A stretch of 64,000 nt of DNA. Origin: Paenibacillus sp. DMB5 (GTDB lineage Bacteria > Bacillota > Bacilli > Paenibacillales > Paenibacillaceae). The notes beneath the pieces are model-generated. The model ran no database searches. It saw only the letters and a program-made list of their open reading frames with translations, and was not told where the DNA came from. Location: the NCBI RefSeq assembly GCF_001517085.1, contig NZ_LRAC01000155.1:124001-188000 (forward strand), given 5' to 3'. This document shows, piece by piece, positions 1 to 8,256 of the stretch; the stretch's first letter is position 1; each line of letters opens with the position of its first letter. The position numbers and the translations under genes are program-made.

Positions 1-66
1 GAAATAGTGCCTGGTGTTAACACTTTGTATAATAAAAGCAATCTAAGACAGAAGGAGCGGAAGCAC

Positions 67-837
67 TTGCCCCTGTTAGACGTACACAATTTATCCAAAA
101 TATACGAGGGCAAGGTGTCGATCCACGCGCTGAACCACATCCGCTTTGCTGTAGAGAAGGGGGAATTCGTCGGTATTATGGGCCCTTCCGGCAGCGGTAA
201 AACGACGCTGCTCAACGTCATTGCCACCATTGATGAGCCTACCTCGGGTGAAGTGATGATCGGAGGCCGCGATCCGAACACGCTGGACCGCAAGGAGAAG
301 GCGCTGTTCCGGCGCAAGGAGCTGGGCTTCGTCTTCCAGCAGTTCAATCTGCTCGATACGCTCACTGTAGAGGAGAACATCGTGCTTCCGCTCACTCTGG
401 CCGGCATACCGGTGGCTGAAATGGAACGCCGGCTGCAGGAAGTGGCGGCGAGGCTGGAAATCGTGCAGCTGCTGGGCAAGCGCACCTACGAGATCTCCGG
501 CGGCCAGATGCAGCGGGTGGCGATTGCCCGGGCGATGATCCACCGCCCGTCACTGATTCTGGCGGATGAGCCTACAGGGAGCCTCGATTCCAAAACGGCC
601 GGCGAAGTCATGGGGCTGCTGGCTGAGGTGAACGAGGCCGAGGGGGCAACCGTGCTGATGGTTACCCATGATGCTGTGGCGGCCAGCTTCTGCCACCGTG
701 TCATCTTTATCAAAGACGGACGTTTCTACAACGAGATGTACAGGGGAAGCAGCAGGGCGGCTTTTTTCCAAAATATCATCGACATGCTGTCGCTGCTGGG
801 AGGAGCTTCCCATGACCTTTCGCCAGTTCGCTTATAG
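67..837 (+). CDS. BceA-type peptide ABC transporter ATP-binding protein
   Basis: ATPase of a BceAB/MacB-like exporter family that protects Gram-positives against cell-wall antibiotics. Walker A GPSGSGKT is at about residues 39-46, the Q-loop in FVFQQFN, the signature ISGGQMQR at about 143-150 and Walker B LILADEP at about 163-169, all intact. An upstream in-frame ATG at 7 exists, but a GAAGGAG ribosome site at 51-57 points to the TTG at 67, giving about 256 residues, usual for the family. A TATAAT hexamer at 28-33 lies just upstream, so the gene may have its own promoter. The permease gene overlaps the end by 26 bp, implying translational coupling. A BceRS two-component system often lies upstream of such pairs; that region is outside the window. 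Which peptide it handles cannot be read from sequence. Confidence 0.9.
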   Translation: MPLLDVHNLSKIYEGKVSIHALNHIRFAVEKGEFVGIMGPSGSGKTTLLNVIATIDEPTSGEVMIGGRDPNTLDRKEKALFRRKELGFVFQQFNLLDTLTVEENIVLPLTLAGIPVAEMERRLQEVAARLEIVQLLGKRTYEISGGQMQRVAIARAMIHRPSLILADEPTGSLDSKTAGEVMGLLAEVNEAEGATVLMVTHDAVAASFCHRVIFIKDGRFYNEMYRGSSRAAFFQNIIDMLSLLGGASHDLSPVRL

Positions 838-2755
838 GAATGTTACACGCAACAAACGCAAGTATGCCGCCTATTTCGTCTGCAGCTCCTTTTCGGTGAT
901 GATTTTTTTTCTCTGTGCGCTGTTTGTTTTTCATCCGGCCATTAAAGATGACTTGATTCTAAGCACTGCGGCCAATACGATGCTGGCGGCGGAGGGGATC
1001 ATCTTTGTTTTCTCCTCGCTGTTCGTTCTGGTATCTGTCGGCTCCTTTCTGCAATCACGCAAGCTGGAGTTCGGCATCCTGCTGATGCATGGAATGACCA
1101 AAGGTCAGCTCAACAAAATGGTGTTTCTGGAAAATATGATGATCGGCGGCTCGGCCATCCTGAGCGGTACCCTGCTTGGCATGCTGCTGGGCAAGCTGTT
1201 TCTGATGATCGGGGCAGGCTTTCTCGGGATCGGTCCGCTGGAGTTTTATTTCTCCTGGCAGGCGCCTGTGCTGACAATCAGCAGCTTCGTCCTGCTGTTC
1301 GTCCTGATCTCTCTCGGGACCTTCGTCCTGATCGGGCAGGATTCCCCCCGCGGCCTGTTCCACGGGGGACGGAGGACGGAACAGGCTCCGCGGATATCCC
1401 TTCTGTGGGCTGCCGCCTCTGCACTGCTGCTGCTTGGCGGATACGCCCTTGCGGCCTCGGCTTCGGCCTCCTCGGTGGAGCGGGTCATGTTCCCGGTGGT
1501 TGCCATTACGGTTATCGGGACCTATCTGTTTTATACACAGCTAAGCCTGTATATTGCAGGTGTGCTGCGCAGCATACGCCGGTTCTACTGGCACAAGACG
1601 AATCTGATTATGCTGTCGGGACTGTCTTACCGCTGGAAGGCCAACGGGCGGATGTTTTTTATGGTGACGATTGTGTCGGCGGTATCCTTTACCTCTGTCG
1701 GCGTGTTTGCCTCGATTCATACCCTGTCCAGAGAGCTGAAGCTGGATTATCCGGCGGCTGTAGGCTATGTGGCCAAGGGCGATCAGGGCGGAGACAGGGA
1801 GAAGCATGATCTGCAGGGGATCCGCAGCGAGCTGGAGCGCCTCGGATTGCCTTATGAAACCTTAACGCTCCCGGTAAAATATGCGGAGGTAGCTTCCCAG
1901 ACGGGGCCGGACCTGACGCGCCAGTTACCTCTGATCGCTTACAGCGACTACCTGCAGGCTTTGGAGAAGGCGGGATTCGTCTCCGGCGAACAGCCGCTGC
2001 AGGGCAGCGAAGGGCTGGTGATGATCGGCTCGCAGCGTGACCGCAGCTTAACCTCCAGCCGGGCCAAGGCGGTATATACCCTGAAGCAGGGAATGGAGAT
2101 TGTAGAAGCAGGCTATACCGCGCATGTTCCGATTGCCGAATATCTGCTGCCTGAGCTGGATGGCAGGGACGGCGGGGATTTCAGCGGGATCGTGGTCAGT
2201 GACAGTCTGTTCCAGGCCGTTATTCCTGCGTATACAGACCGCTATACAGGCTTCTATGTAGAGGATTTTCCGCAAACCTCAGGGATTGCAAGGTCCCTCA
2301 GTGACAAGGGGAAAGTGGCCTATGAGAGCGATGCCCCCTATGCGGTAGTTGTCAGCGGCACGCTGTTTGAAATTCAAAAAATCCTTTACAGCACGATGCT
2401 GTTCGCCTCCCTGCTGGTAGGAACCGTCTTCTTCATCGCCGCAGGCAGCTTCTTATATTTCAGGCTGTATACAGATCTGGACCATGACCGTCAGCAGTAT
2501 TCCACCTTGTCCAAAATGGGGCTGACCGAACAGGAGCTGGATCACACTGTTACGCTGCAGCTGGCACTGATGTTTTTTATCCCGGTTGGAATGGCCATAC
2601 TGCACAGCCTGTTTGCTTTTATCGCCCTGCAGCAGCTGTTTTACCTGTCCATTGCTGTGGAGACCGGAGCGGTGCTGGCCGGTTATCTGGCGGTGCAGGG
2701 ACTGTATTTCTTCCTGATCCGCGGACGTTATCTGCGTAACCTCAAAAAAAATTGA
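812..2755 (+). CDS. BceB-type ABC transporter permease (FtsX-like)
   Basis: Membrane subunit of the Bce-type transporter, 647 residues, normal for BceB. It opens with the family-typical MTFRQFAYRNVTRNKRKY, followed by hydrophobic segments, an FtsX-like domain in the first half, and a large hydrophilic loop of roughly 200 residues between membrane segments in the second half. In BceB proteins this extracellular domain recognises the antibiotic or its lipid complex and signals to BceS. The ATG at 812 is preceded by GGGAGGAG at 798-805; an upstream start at 668 would overlap the ATPase by 170 bp and lacks a good site. Its neighbours DedA and UppP fit a role in undecaprenyl-pyrophosphate-directed resistance such as bacitracin (inference). 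Confidence 0.88.
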   Translation: MTFRQFAYRNVTRNKRKYAAYFVCSSFSVMIFFLCALFVFHPAIKDDLILSTAANTMLAAEGIIFVFSSLFVLVSVGSFLQSRKLEFGILLMHGMTKGQLNKMVFLENMMIGGSAILSGTLLGMLLGKLFLMIGAGFLGIGPLEFYFSWQAPVLTISSFVLLFVLISLGTFVLIGQDSPRGLFHGGRRTEQAPRISLLWAAASALLLLGGYALAASASASSVERVMFPVVAITVIGTYLFYTQLSLYIAGVLRSIRRFYWHKTNLIMLSGLSYRWKANGRMFFMVTIVSAVSFTSVGVFASIHTLSRELKLDYPAAVGYVAKGDQGGDREKHDLQGIRSELERLGLPYETLTLPVKYAEVASQTGPDLTRQLPLIAYSDYLQALEKAGFVSGEQPLQGSEGLVMIGSQRDRSLTSSRAKAVYTLKQGMEIVEAGYTAHVPIAEYLLPELDGRDGGDFSGIVVSDSLFQAVIPAYTDRYTGFYVEDFPQTSGIARSLSDKGKVAYESDAPYAVVVSGTLFEIQKILYSTMLFASLLVGTVFFIAAGSFLYFRLYTDLDHDRQQYSTLSKMGLTEQELDHTVTLQLALMFFIPVGMAILHSLFAFIALQQLFYLSIAVETGAVLAGYLAVQGLYFFLIRGRYLRNLKKN

Positions 2756-2777
2756 CTTGAATGCGGAGGACTTTACA

Positions 2778-3401
2778 ATGAAAATCTGGATTACTGACTT
2801 TATGGAGCAGTTCGGTTATCTCGGCATTATGCTGATGCTGGCATTCGAGAACATTTTTCCGCCGATCCCTTCTGAAATCATCCTGCCGTTCGGCGGATTT
2901 ATGACGACAACCTCGGATATGACCATTCCCGGTGTGCTGATTGCCGCTACGGTCGGCTCCCTGCTCGGAGCGGTTGTGCTGTACTGGATCGGCCGGCTGC
3001 TCGATGTAAGCAGACTGGAGAAGATTGTCGAACGCTGGGGCGGCTGGCTGCGGATCAGCGCCAAGGATATCCGCCGGGCGGATGCCTGGTTTGACAAATA
3101 CGGCTACTGGACGGTTCTGTTCTGCCGGATGATTCCGCTGGTGCGCAGCCTGATCTCAATTCCGGCCGGGATGTCGGGAATGAAGTTCGGCCAGTTCATG
3201 CTGTTCACCACGATTGGTACGCTGGGCTGGAATACGCTGCTCATTCTGCTTGGTGCTGCTCTGGGTGAGTCATGGGAAGACATCGCCCATTATATAGATG
3301 CCTACTCGAACGTTGTCTATGTTGTACTTGCAGCCGGGATTCTTGTGCTGGGAGTGCTGTTCTTCCGCAGACGCCAGGCGGCGGGCAAAGCCCGCAGCTA
3401 A
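2778..3401 (+). CDS. DedA family membrane protein
   Basis: A 207-residue multi-spanning protein of the DedA/VTT family. The hallmark FCRMIPLVRSLISIPAGMSG stretch (Arg-x3-Pro-x-Val-Arg, then Pro-Ala-Gly) is at about residues 115-134, and the N-terminal FENIFPPIPSEIILP re-entrant motif is present. DedA proteins are membrane lipid transporters; UptA of B. subtilis returns undecaprenyl phosphate to the inner leaflet. The start is the ATG at 2778 because GCGGAGGA at 2763-2770 gives ideal spacing; the in-frame TTG at 2757 has no site. It begins 22 bp after the Bce permease and is followed by uppP after 68 bp, so the four genes probably form one unit. UptA-like function is an inference from context; other DedA members have different or unknown substrates. 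Confidence 0.85.
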   Translation: MKIWITDFMEQFGYLGIMLMLAFENIFPPIPSEIILPFGGFMTTTSDMTIPGVLIAATVGSLLGAVVLYWIGRLLDVSRLEKIVERWGGWLRISAKDIRRADAWFDKYGYWTVLFCRMIPLVRSLISIPAGMSGMKFGQFMLFTTIGTLGWNTLLILLGAALGESWEDIAHYIDAYSNVVYVVLAAGILVLGVLFFRRRQAAGKARS

Positions 3402-3469
3402 GCTGCAGCCTGCAATACAGCAGTTCATTAACTCTGCACAGGCAGAGACATTCATAAGGAGGGAAAGAC

Positions 3470-4330
3470 ATGGAGCTGCTAACCATTATAAAAGCAATTA
3501 TTCTCGGTATCGTTGAAGGCCTGACTGAATTTGCTCCGGTTTCCTCCACGGGCCATATGATCATTGTAGATGACATGTGGCTGAAATCCCAGGAGTTCCT
3601 GGGAAAATACACAGCTAATACGTTTAAGGTTGTAATCCAGCTGGGATCGATCCTCGCGGTGGTCATTATTTTCTATAAACGGTTTATTGATCTGCTGGGA
3701 CTTAAGCGGTTCAGCCGTAAAGAAATGACTTCTGTGCCGGACGGTGTGCCGCAGGTGGAGACAGAAGGCCGCCTGAAGCTGGGGCAGGTCCTTGTCGGCC
3801 TGATTCCGGCAGGAGTTTTCGGCCTGCTGTTTGAGGATTACATTGATGAACATCTCTTTTCAACCTCAACGGTGCTGATCGGTCTGGTCGTCGGAGCCAT
3901 CTTTATGATCATTGCAGACCGCTTTGCGCCCAAAAAACCAAAAACAGAAACGGTCGACCAAATTACATACCGTCAGGCGCTGTCGGTTGGCCTGATTCAG
4001 TGTGTCTCGCTCTGGCCGGGCTTCTCCCGCTCCGGCTCGACAATTTCCGGAGGCGTGCTGATCGGAATGAGCCACCGGGCTGCCGCGGACTTTACCTTTA
4101 TTATGGCAGTGCCGATTATGGCCGGTGCCAGTCTGATCTCCCTCATCAAGAACTGGCAGTACTTTACGCTGGACGCACTGCCGTTCTTCATCGCCGGCTT
4201 CATCAGCGCCTTTCTGTTCGCGCTGCTGTCGATGCGCTTCTTCCTGAAGCTGATCAACCGGATCAAGCTGCTGCCGTTCGCAATCTACCGGATTGTACTG
4301 GCTGCCGTGGTCTATCTGGTCTGGTTCTAG
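3470..4330 (+). CDS. uppP: Undecaprenyl-diphosphatase UppP (BacA)
   Basis: Removes the terminal phosphate of undecaprenyl pyrophosphate, recycling the lipid carrier for peptidoglycan and wall polymers; overproduction gives bacitracin resistance. The 286-residue protein has both BacA signatures: EGLTEFAPVSSTGHM at about residues 16-30 with the glutamate-rich catalytic segment, and WPGFSRSGSTISGG at about 182-195, the phosphatase-like PGxSRS motif. Several membrane segments follow. The ATG at 3470 is preceded by AAGGAGGG at 3457-3464. It ends the Bce-DedA-UppP group and is followed by a clear terminator. Confidence in the assignment is high; many Bacillales carry additional copies. Confidence 0.95.
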   Translation: MELLTIIKAIILGIVEGLTEFAPVSSTGHMIIVDDMWLKSQEFLGKYTANTFKVVIQLGSILAVVIIFYKRFIDLLGLKRFSRKEMTSVPDGVPQVETEGRLKLGQVLVGLIPAGVFGLLFEDYIDEHLFSTSTVLIGLVVGAIFMIIADRFAPKKPKTETVDQITYRQALSVGLIQCVSLWPGFSRSGSTISGGVLIGMSHRAAADFTFIMAVPIMAGASLISLIKNWQYFTLDALPFFIAGFISAFLFALLSMRFFLKLINRIKLLPFAIYRIVLAAVVYLVWF

Positions 4331-4379
4331 GCGGTCCGATAGATAGCTTCCATAAACCTAATTTATAGCAGGCTGCCGC

Positions 4380-4421
4380 AAACGGCGGTTCCTCCCGGGA
4401 AGGGAAGGGGCCGCCGTTTTT
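4380..4421 (+). terminator. Rho-independent terminator after uppP
   Basis: Stem AACGGCGG (4381-4388) pairs with CCGCCGTT (4411-4418) and runs into a T tract. It closes the Bce-DedA-uppP unit. Confidence 0.8.
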
Positions 4422-4716
4422 ATGCGGTTTTCCGGCAGTTTTCCAGTATCTCTCTGCGGAAAAGGTGAAAAGCGGAAGATGCAAAAAAGAGGATGGAGCT
4501 TTTCTGGAAGGCTGTTGCGGTGTCAGCTATAGAGAATGCGTATAGCCGGGAAACGGCAAAGCTATTGCGGACTATCCCTGCGGTTAGTATGATTGCAGCA
4601 GATCAGGTGCCCGGCAGCGGCGAAGACCAGGAGAGACGGGCAACGCTTGCGTTATTAATCCCCGGCATCGTATAACAACGCGATAATACAATTCTGTGAA
4701 CTAGGAGTGAGTCATT
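4422..4716 (+). other. Long untranslated region upstream of metE
   Basis: About 300 bp with no convincing gene. A 60-codon open frame (4493-4675) has no ribosome site and no family resemblance. I looked for S-box (SAM), T-box and cobalamin elements, which often control metE. There is no GGTGGTACCGCG T-box core and no S-box core. A stretch GACCAGGAGAGA near 4624-4635 faintly recalls the B12 box but the GCCACTG core is missing. Some inverted repeats are present (GCCGGGAAACGGC near 4544). Whether this is a regulatory leader is open. Confidence 0.3.
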
Positions 4717-7008
4717 ATGCCCAGCACTATAACAACAAGTAGCCTCGGTTACCCGAGAATCGGCAAAAACCGGGAATGGAAGAAGCTGCTCGAAGATTTC
4801 TGGAGCGGTAAAATCAGCGAGGACCAGCTGAGGGCCGGCATGGCCGGACTGCAGCTTCAGCATCTGAGAACACAGCAGCAGGCAGGAATTGACCTGATTC
4901 CGGTTGGCGATTTCACCTTCTATGATCATGTGCTGGACACGGCTGCCATGTTCGGCATCATCCCGCCGCGTTACGGTTATGATGGCGGAGAAATTTCCCT
5001 GGAGCTGTATTTCGCAATGGCCCGCGGCAGCGCCGGAGCTACAGCCTGCGAAATGACCAAATGGTTCAATACGAATTACCACTATATTGTGCCGGAGATC
5101 GGTGAGCAGACTCCGGTGCTGACAGCCAATAAGCCGCTTGCCGCTTACCGGTTCGCCAAAGAGCAGGCTGGAATCGATGGCAAGCCGGTTGTACTCGGCC
5201 TTTACACGTTCCTGAAGCTGTCCAAGGGCTTCCGGGCTGCAGATATTGCAGCAGTAGCTGATCGCTTCCTGCCGGTATACATCCAGCTGCTGCAGGAGCT
5301 GCAGCAGGAGGGCGTAGCCTGGGTGCAGATTGACGAGCCAGCGGTTGTCACCGGGCTAGCTGCAGAAGATATCAGGCTTCTGGAGCGTATCTACGAGACC
5401 ATTTCCTCCGAGGTGCCTGGACTCAAGCTGCTGCTGCAGACTTACTTTGAGGCTGCGGAGCCGCTGGAAGCGCTGCTGAACCTTCCGGTGGCCGGGCTTG
5501 GCCTGGATTTTGTCCATGATGACGGAGCGAACCTCGAATCCATCCGGCGGCTGGGCTGGCCGGAAGACAAGTGGCTCGGCGCCGGCATCATTGACGGGCG
5601 CAACATCTGGCGCAGCGATGCTGCTGCCAAGCTGGAGCTGATCCGTGAGCTGCGGGCCTTCGTGCCGGACGGGCGGCTCATTCTGCAGCCGTCCTGCAGC
5701 CTGCTGCACGTGCCGGTATCAGTGCAGGGCGAGGACCGGCTGAAGAGCACGGTCAGGAACGCCATCGCCTTCGCGGACGAGAAGCTGGCGGAGCTGAGCC
5801 TGATCGCTGCAGCGGCAGCGGACGGGCAGGACAGCTATGCCGCCGAGCTGGCTGAGAACCGCGAGGCCTTGTCCCTGTTCCGCGCACTGCCGGAGCGCAG
5901 CCGCGGAGATGTGGCTGAGCAGGTTCGCAGCCTGCAGCAGCTTCCGGACAGCCGCAGCCTCCCGTTTGCCGAGCGGCAGAAGGTCCAGCGCGACAAATGG
6001 CAGCTGCCGCTGCTGCCGACAACGACGATCGGCAGCTTTCCGCAGACAGCCGAGGTCCGGCAGGCCCGCCTCAAGTGGCGCAAGGGCGTCTGGAGCCAGG
6101 AGCGCTATGACGCATTCGTGCGCAAGCAGATCGAGGATGCCATTGCTTTTCAGGAGGAGCTTGGCCTGGATGTGCTGGTACACGGGGAGTTTGAACGGAC
6201 GGATATGGTGGAATTTTTCGGCGAGAAGCTGGCCGGTTATCTGTTCACCAAAGGCGGCTGGGTGCAGTCCTACGGCTCCCGCTGTGTGAAGCCGCCGGTT
6301 ATCTATGCTGACGTCGCATTTGTAGAGCCGATGACCGTCAAGGAAAGTGTCTATGCCCAGTCGCTGACCAAGCTGCCGGTCAAAGGAATGCTGACCGGAC
6401 CGGTGACGATTCTGAACTGGTCATTCGTCCGGGATGATCTGAGCCGTGAAGCGGTGGCGAATCAGATCGCGCTCGCGCTGCGCCAGGAGGTAGAAGCGCT
6501 GGAAGCTGCGGGAATTGAGATGATCCAGGTTGACGAGCCGGCTATCCGTGAAGGGCTGCCGCTGAAGGCGGAGGATCATGAGCATTATTTGAACTGGGCA
6601 GTGCGGGCTTTCAGGATTGCCACGAATCCGGTCAAGGATACAACGCAAATCCATACACATATGTGCTACAGCGAATTTAACGATATGATTGATTCTATCT
6701 CGGCAATGGATGCGGATGTCATCTCTATAGAAACCTCACGCAGCCACGGCGAGCTGATTGTCAGCTTTGAGGAGCAGGAATATGATAAGGGTATCGGGCT
6801 TGGCGTATACGATATCCACAGTCCGCGGGTACCGAATACGCGGGAGATGACCGCCAGTATCGAACGTGCCCTTCGCGTCCTTGACGCCGGACAGTTCTGG
6901 ATCAATCCGGACTGCGGCCTGAAAACCAGAGGCTGGGAAGAGACTGCTGCGGCGCTGCGCAATATGGTTGAGGCAGCAGAGCAGGTGAGGAAGGCAGTCG
7001 GAGTTTAG
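4717..7008 (+). CDS. metE: Cobalamin-independent methionine synthase MetE
   Basis: Transfers the methyl group of 5-methyltetrahydropteroyltri-glutamate to homocysteine, the last step of methionine synthesis, in the cytoplasm. The protein has 763 residues, the usual length, with the N-terminal half starting SSLGYPRIGKNREWK and the catalytic C-terminal barrel. The zinc ligands are visible: His648 and Cys650 in IHTHMCYSEF, Glu672 in ISIETSRS and Cys733 in NPDCGLKTRGW. The start ATG at 4717 follows TAGGAGTGAG with good spacing. The gene stands alone between two terminators. No recognised riboswitch was found in its long leader, see the preceding region. Confidence 0.97.
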   Translation: MPSTITTSSLGYPRIGKNREWKKLLEDFWSGKISEDQLRAGMAGLQLQHLRTQQQAGIDLIPVGDFTFYDHVLDTAAMFGIIPPRYGYDGGEISLELYFAMARGSAGATACEMTKWFNTNYHYIVPEIGEQTPVLTANKPLAAYRFAKEQAGIDGKPVVLGLYTFLKLSKGFRAADIAAVADRFLPVYIQLLQELQQEGVAWVQIDEPAVVTGLAAEDIRLLERIYETISSEVPGLKLLLQTYFEAAEPLEALLNLPVAGLGLDFVHDDGANLESIRRLGWPEDKWLGAGIIDGRNIWRSDAAAKLELIRELRAFVPDGRLILQPSCSLLHVPVSVQGEDRLKSTVRNAIAFADEKLAELSLIAAAAADGQDSYAAELAENREALSLFRALPERSRGDVAEQVRSLQQLPDSRSLPFAERQKVQRDKWQLPLLPTTTIGSFPQTAEVRQARLKWRKGVWSQERYDAFVRKQIEDAIAFQEELGLDVLVHGEFERTDMVEFFGEKLAGYLFTKGGWVQSYGSRCVKPPVIYADVAFVEPMTVKESVYAQSLTKLPVKGMLTGPVTILNWSFVRDDLSREAVANQIALALRQEVEALEAAGIEMIQVDEPAIREGLPLKAEDHEHYLNWAVRAFRIATNPVKDTTQIHTHMCYSEFNDMIDSISAMDADVISIETSRSHGELIVSFEEQEYDKGIGLGVYDIHSPRVPNTREMTASIERALRVLDAGQFWINPDCGLKTRGWEETAAALRNMVEAAEQVRKAVGV

Positions 7009-7047
7009 AAGGACGGCGGTCGCGGAAGGCATAAGCGTCCATAATAA

Positions 7048-7075
7048 ACGCCACCACAATAGCTGTGGTGGCGTA
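7048..7075 (-). terminator. Hairpin between convergent metE and VOC gene
   Basis: Perfect stem CGCCACCACA / TGTGGTGGCG around 7049-7073. The T-rich tail is on the minus-strand side (GCGTTTATT), so it best serves the VOC gene, but it can also stop metE transcripts. Confidence 0.65.
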
Positions 7076-7093
7076 ATGGCCGTTGTCAGACTG

Positions 7094-7471
7094 TTATTTT
7101 TGCACAATCGCAAAATAGTTGTTCTCATCGTCGGCGAAGTTAAACACCCGGCCTTCCGGCATATCAACCATCTCTCCGACAGTGATGCGCTTTGCCTGGA
7201 ATTCTGCATACAGCGAGTCAATATCATCGGTGAACAGCAGAATGGATGGCGTACCCAGGTTAAGCTCCGGCTGCATTTGGGCGATGAGCTGCTTGTTGTG
7301 AAGCACGAAGGAGGTCTGAGCGCCTTCGGCTGGCGATATTTCAATCCAGCGCAGGCCTTGTCCGTTGTCCGCTTCCGAAACCTTGATAAACCCGAGCTTT
7401 TCTGTCCAAAAGCGCAAAGCCTGATCCTGATCATTTACATATAGCATAACCTGGCCAATTTGCTTGATCAT
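7094..7471 (-). CDS. VOC (glyoxalase/bleomycin resistance) family protein
   Basis: A 125-residue single-domain VOC protein. It begins MIKQIGQVMLYVNDQDQALRFWTEKLGF, the standard first beta-alpha-beta unit, and ends in the FADDENNYFAIVQK strand, matching the DPDGN-like end of these folds. Members include glyoxalase I, fosfomycin/bleomycin resistance proteins and ring-cleaving dioxygenases, so no substrate can be given. GGAGGGTGA precedes the ATG at 7471 on the minus strand. A good promoter lies just upstream. Monocistronic. Confidence 0.8.
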   Translation of the reverse strand: MIKQIGQVMLYVNDQDQALRFWTEKLGFIKVSEADNGQGLRWIEISPAEGAQTSFVLHNKQLIAQMQPELNLGTPSILLFTDDIDSLYAEFQAKRITVGEMVDMPEGRVFNFADDENNYFAIVQK

Positions 7472-7513
7472 CGTTCACCCTCCGGATTGGTTTATTCGTG
7501 AAAGCGTAAACCC

Positions 7514-7542
7514 ATTGTACGGTGTTTCAGGAGGGTTTGCAA
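7514..7542 (-). promoter_or_regulatory. SigA-type promoter of the VOC gene
   Basis: Read on the minus strand: -35 TTGCAA (7537-7542), 17-bp spacer, -10 TACAAT (7514-7519). It gives a short leader to the VOC start at 7471. Confidence 0.55.
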
Positions 7543-7600
7543 TCAGACCGAATTACCGGAGTCTTTCGCAAAGGTAAAGATTTTTTTCATGAAAAAACAC

Positions 7601-7629
7601 TTGATAATAATTATCATTCTTGATAAAAT
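7601..7629 (+). promoter_or_regulatory. Fur box overlapping a plus-strand promoter
   Basis: TGATAATAATTATCA at 7602-7616 is a perfect 7-1-7 Fur box (TGATAAT-N-ATTATCA). It lies on a plausible plus-strand promoter, -35 TTGATA (7601-7606), 17-bp spacer, -10 TAAAAT (7624-7629). No plus-strand ORF follows; the next plus-strand signal is a strong terminator at 8017-8050. The site lies downstream of the DUF1540 gene, so it is not its operator, and the VOC gene has a separate promoter. Confidence 0.6.
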
Positions 7630-7668
7630 GAGAAACAGAAAAGAAGGAACCGTGGAGGGTCCCTTCTG
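7630..7668 (-). terminator. Terminator of the DUF1540 gene
   Basis: On the minus strand AGAAGGGACC pairs with GGTTCCTTCT around a short loop (7642-7667), followed by a T-rich run. Confidence 0.6.
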
Positions 7669-7678
7669 AGAGTATTGC

Positions 7679-7831
7679 TTATTTGCTTTCGAATGTTTTG
7701 CAGTCAGTTTCTTCAGAATGCTTAGGTTCCTTGGAGCTGTGATAAGCAACGAAGATGGTTTCAGCGTTACATTTGTTCTCTTCAGCCCAGTAGGTGCAAG
7801 AGTTTACGGCACACAGAACGTCTTTTGCCAT
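7679..7831 (-). CDS. DUF1540 domain small protein
   Basis: A 50-residue protein, MAKDVLCAVNSCTYWAEEN at the N-terminus and ETDCKTFESK at the end. Four cysteines (7, 13, 21 and 44) in the C-x5-C-x7-C spacing are the mark of DUF1540, a small, probably metal-binding domain common in Firmicutes and of unknown function. The start is supported by AGGGGAGGTGA just upstream on the minus strand. A terminator follows. The imperfect inverted repeat TACCCTTATTC/GAATACAGGGTA at 7921-7947 lies in its upstream region and could be regulatory. Confidence 0.8.
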   Translation of the reverse strand: MAKDVLCAVNSCTYWAEENKCNAETIFVAYHSSKEPKHSEETDCKTFESK

Positions 7832-8016
7832 GAGGGTCACCTCCCCTTATAGTAGATTATCAATATTGTTAGTGCGAATAGCGCCCTGTTCAGCAAGGTG
7901 GAGCTTGTCCGAACAGACCTTACCCTTATTCTAATGAATACAGGGTATTTGGTGTATCTTGTCTTTTCAGAGTCGATAGGCATAATAATTGTAGCAAAAA
8001 AAGTGAATTTGCGCAA

Positions 8017-8050
8017 ACGGATCGTCCGGCAGTCGGATGGTCCGTTTTTT
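8017..8050 (+). terminator. Orphan plus-strand terminator
   Basis: ACGGATCGTCCG (8017-8028) pairs over 12 bp with CGGATGGTCCGT (8034-8045), then TTTTTT. Two of the pairs are G-U wobbles that exist only in the plus-strand RNA; the minus strand would have A-C mismatches. This argues for a plus-strand transcript ending here although no plus-strand gene lies upstream. Confidence 0.65.
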
Positions 8051-8256
8051 ATATAGAACACAAATCTATATGTCTGAATTGTTAATTATGGAATCCAAGC
8101 CAGAAAAGGATGCGATTTTACTATTTTCACTGCAACCTTCCAGCATTTGGAACGTCAAATGGATAGGCGGATCATCTGAAAAAAGACAGAAGATGAACGG
8201 CTGGTTGCATTGCACAAAAGAAGCGGGAAATCCACTACACTTTTGGAGGAATGAGT

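Larger units (their letters stand above)
7636..8050 (+). ncRNA. Candidate Fur-controlled non-coding transcript, antisense to DUF1540 gene
   Basis: Inferred from a plus-strand promoter with a perfect Fur box (7601-7629) and a strong plus-strand terminator (8017-8050) with nothing but very short ORFs between. The transcript would be about 415 nt and would run antisense to the whole DUF1540 gene (7679-7831). A shorter RNA from a weaker internal promoter (TTGTCC near 7907) is also possible. Known precedents are iron-sparing sRNAs such as RyhB and FsrA, but I see no sequence match to them. This is a prediction, with no direct evidence of transcription. Confidence 0.3.

Noticed and set aside
2757..2777. 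TTG start for the DedA gene at 2757
   Set aside because: It lacks a ribosome site, while GCGGAGGA is ideally placed for the ATG at 2778.
4493..4675. 60-codon open frame before metE
   Set aside because: No ribosome site, no recognisable family, and it lies in the leader of metE.
4480..4716. Possible cobalamin or SAM riboswitch upstream of metE
   Set aside because: A short GACCAGGAGAGA recalls the B12 box, but the GCCACTG core and the rest of the structure are missing; no S-box core and no T-box core were found.
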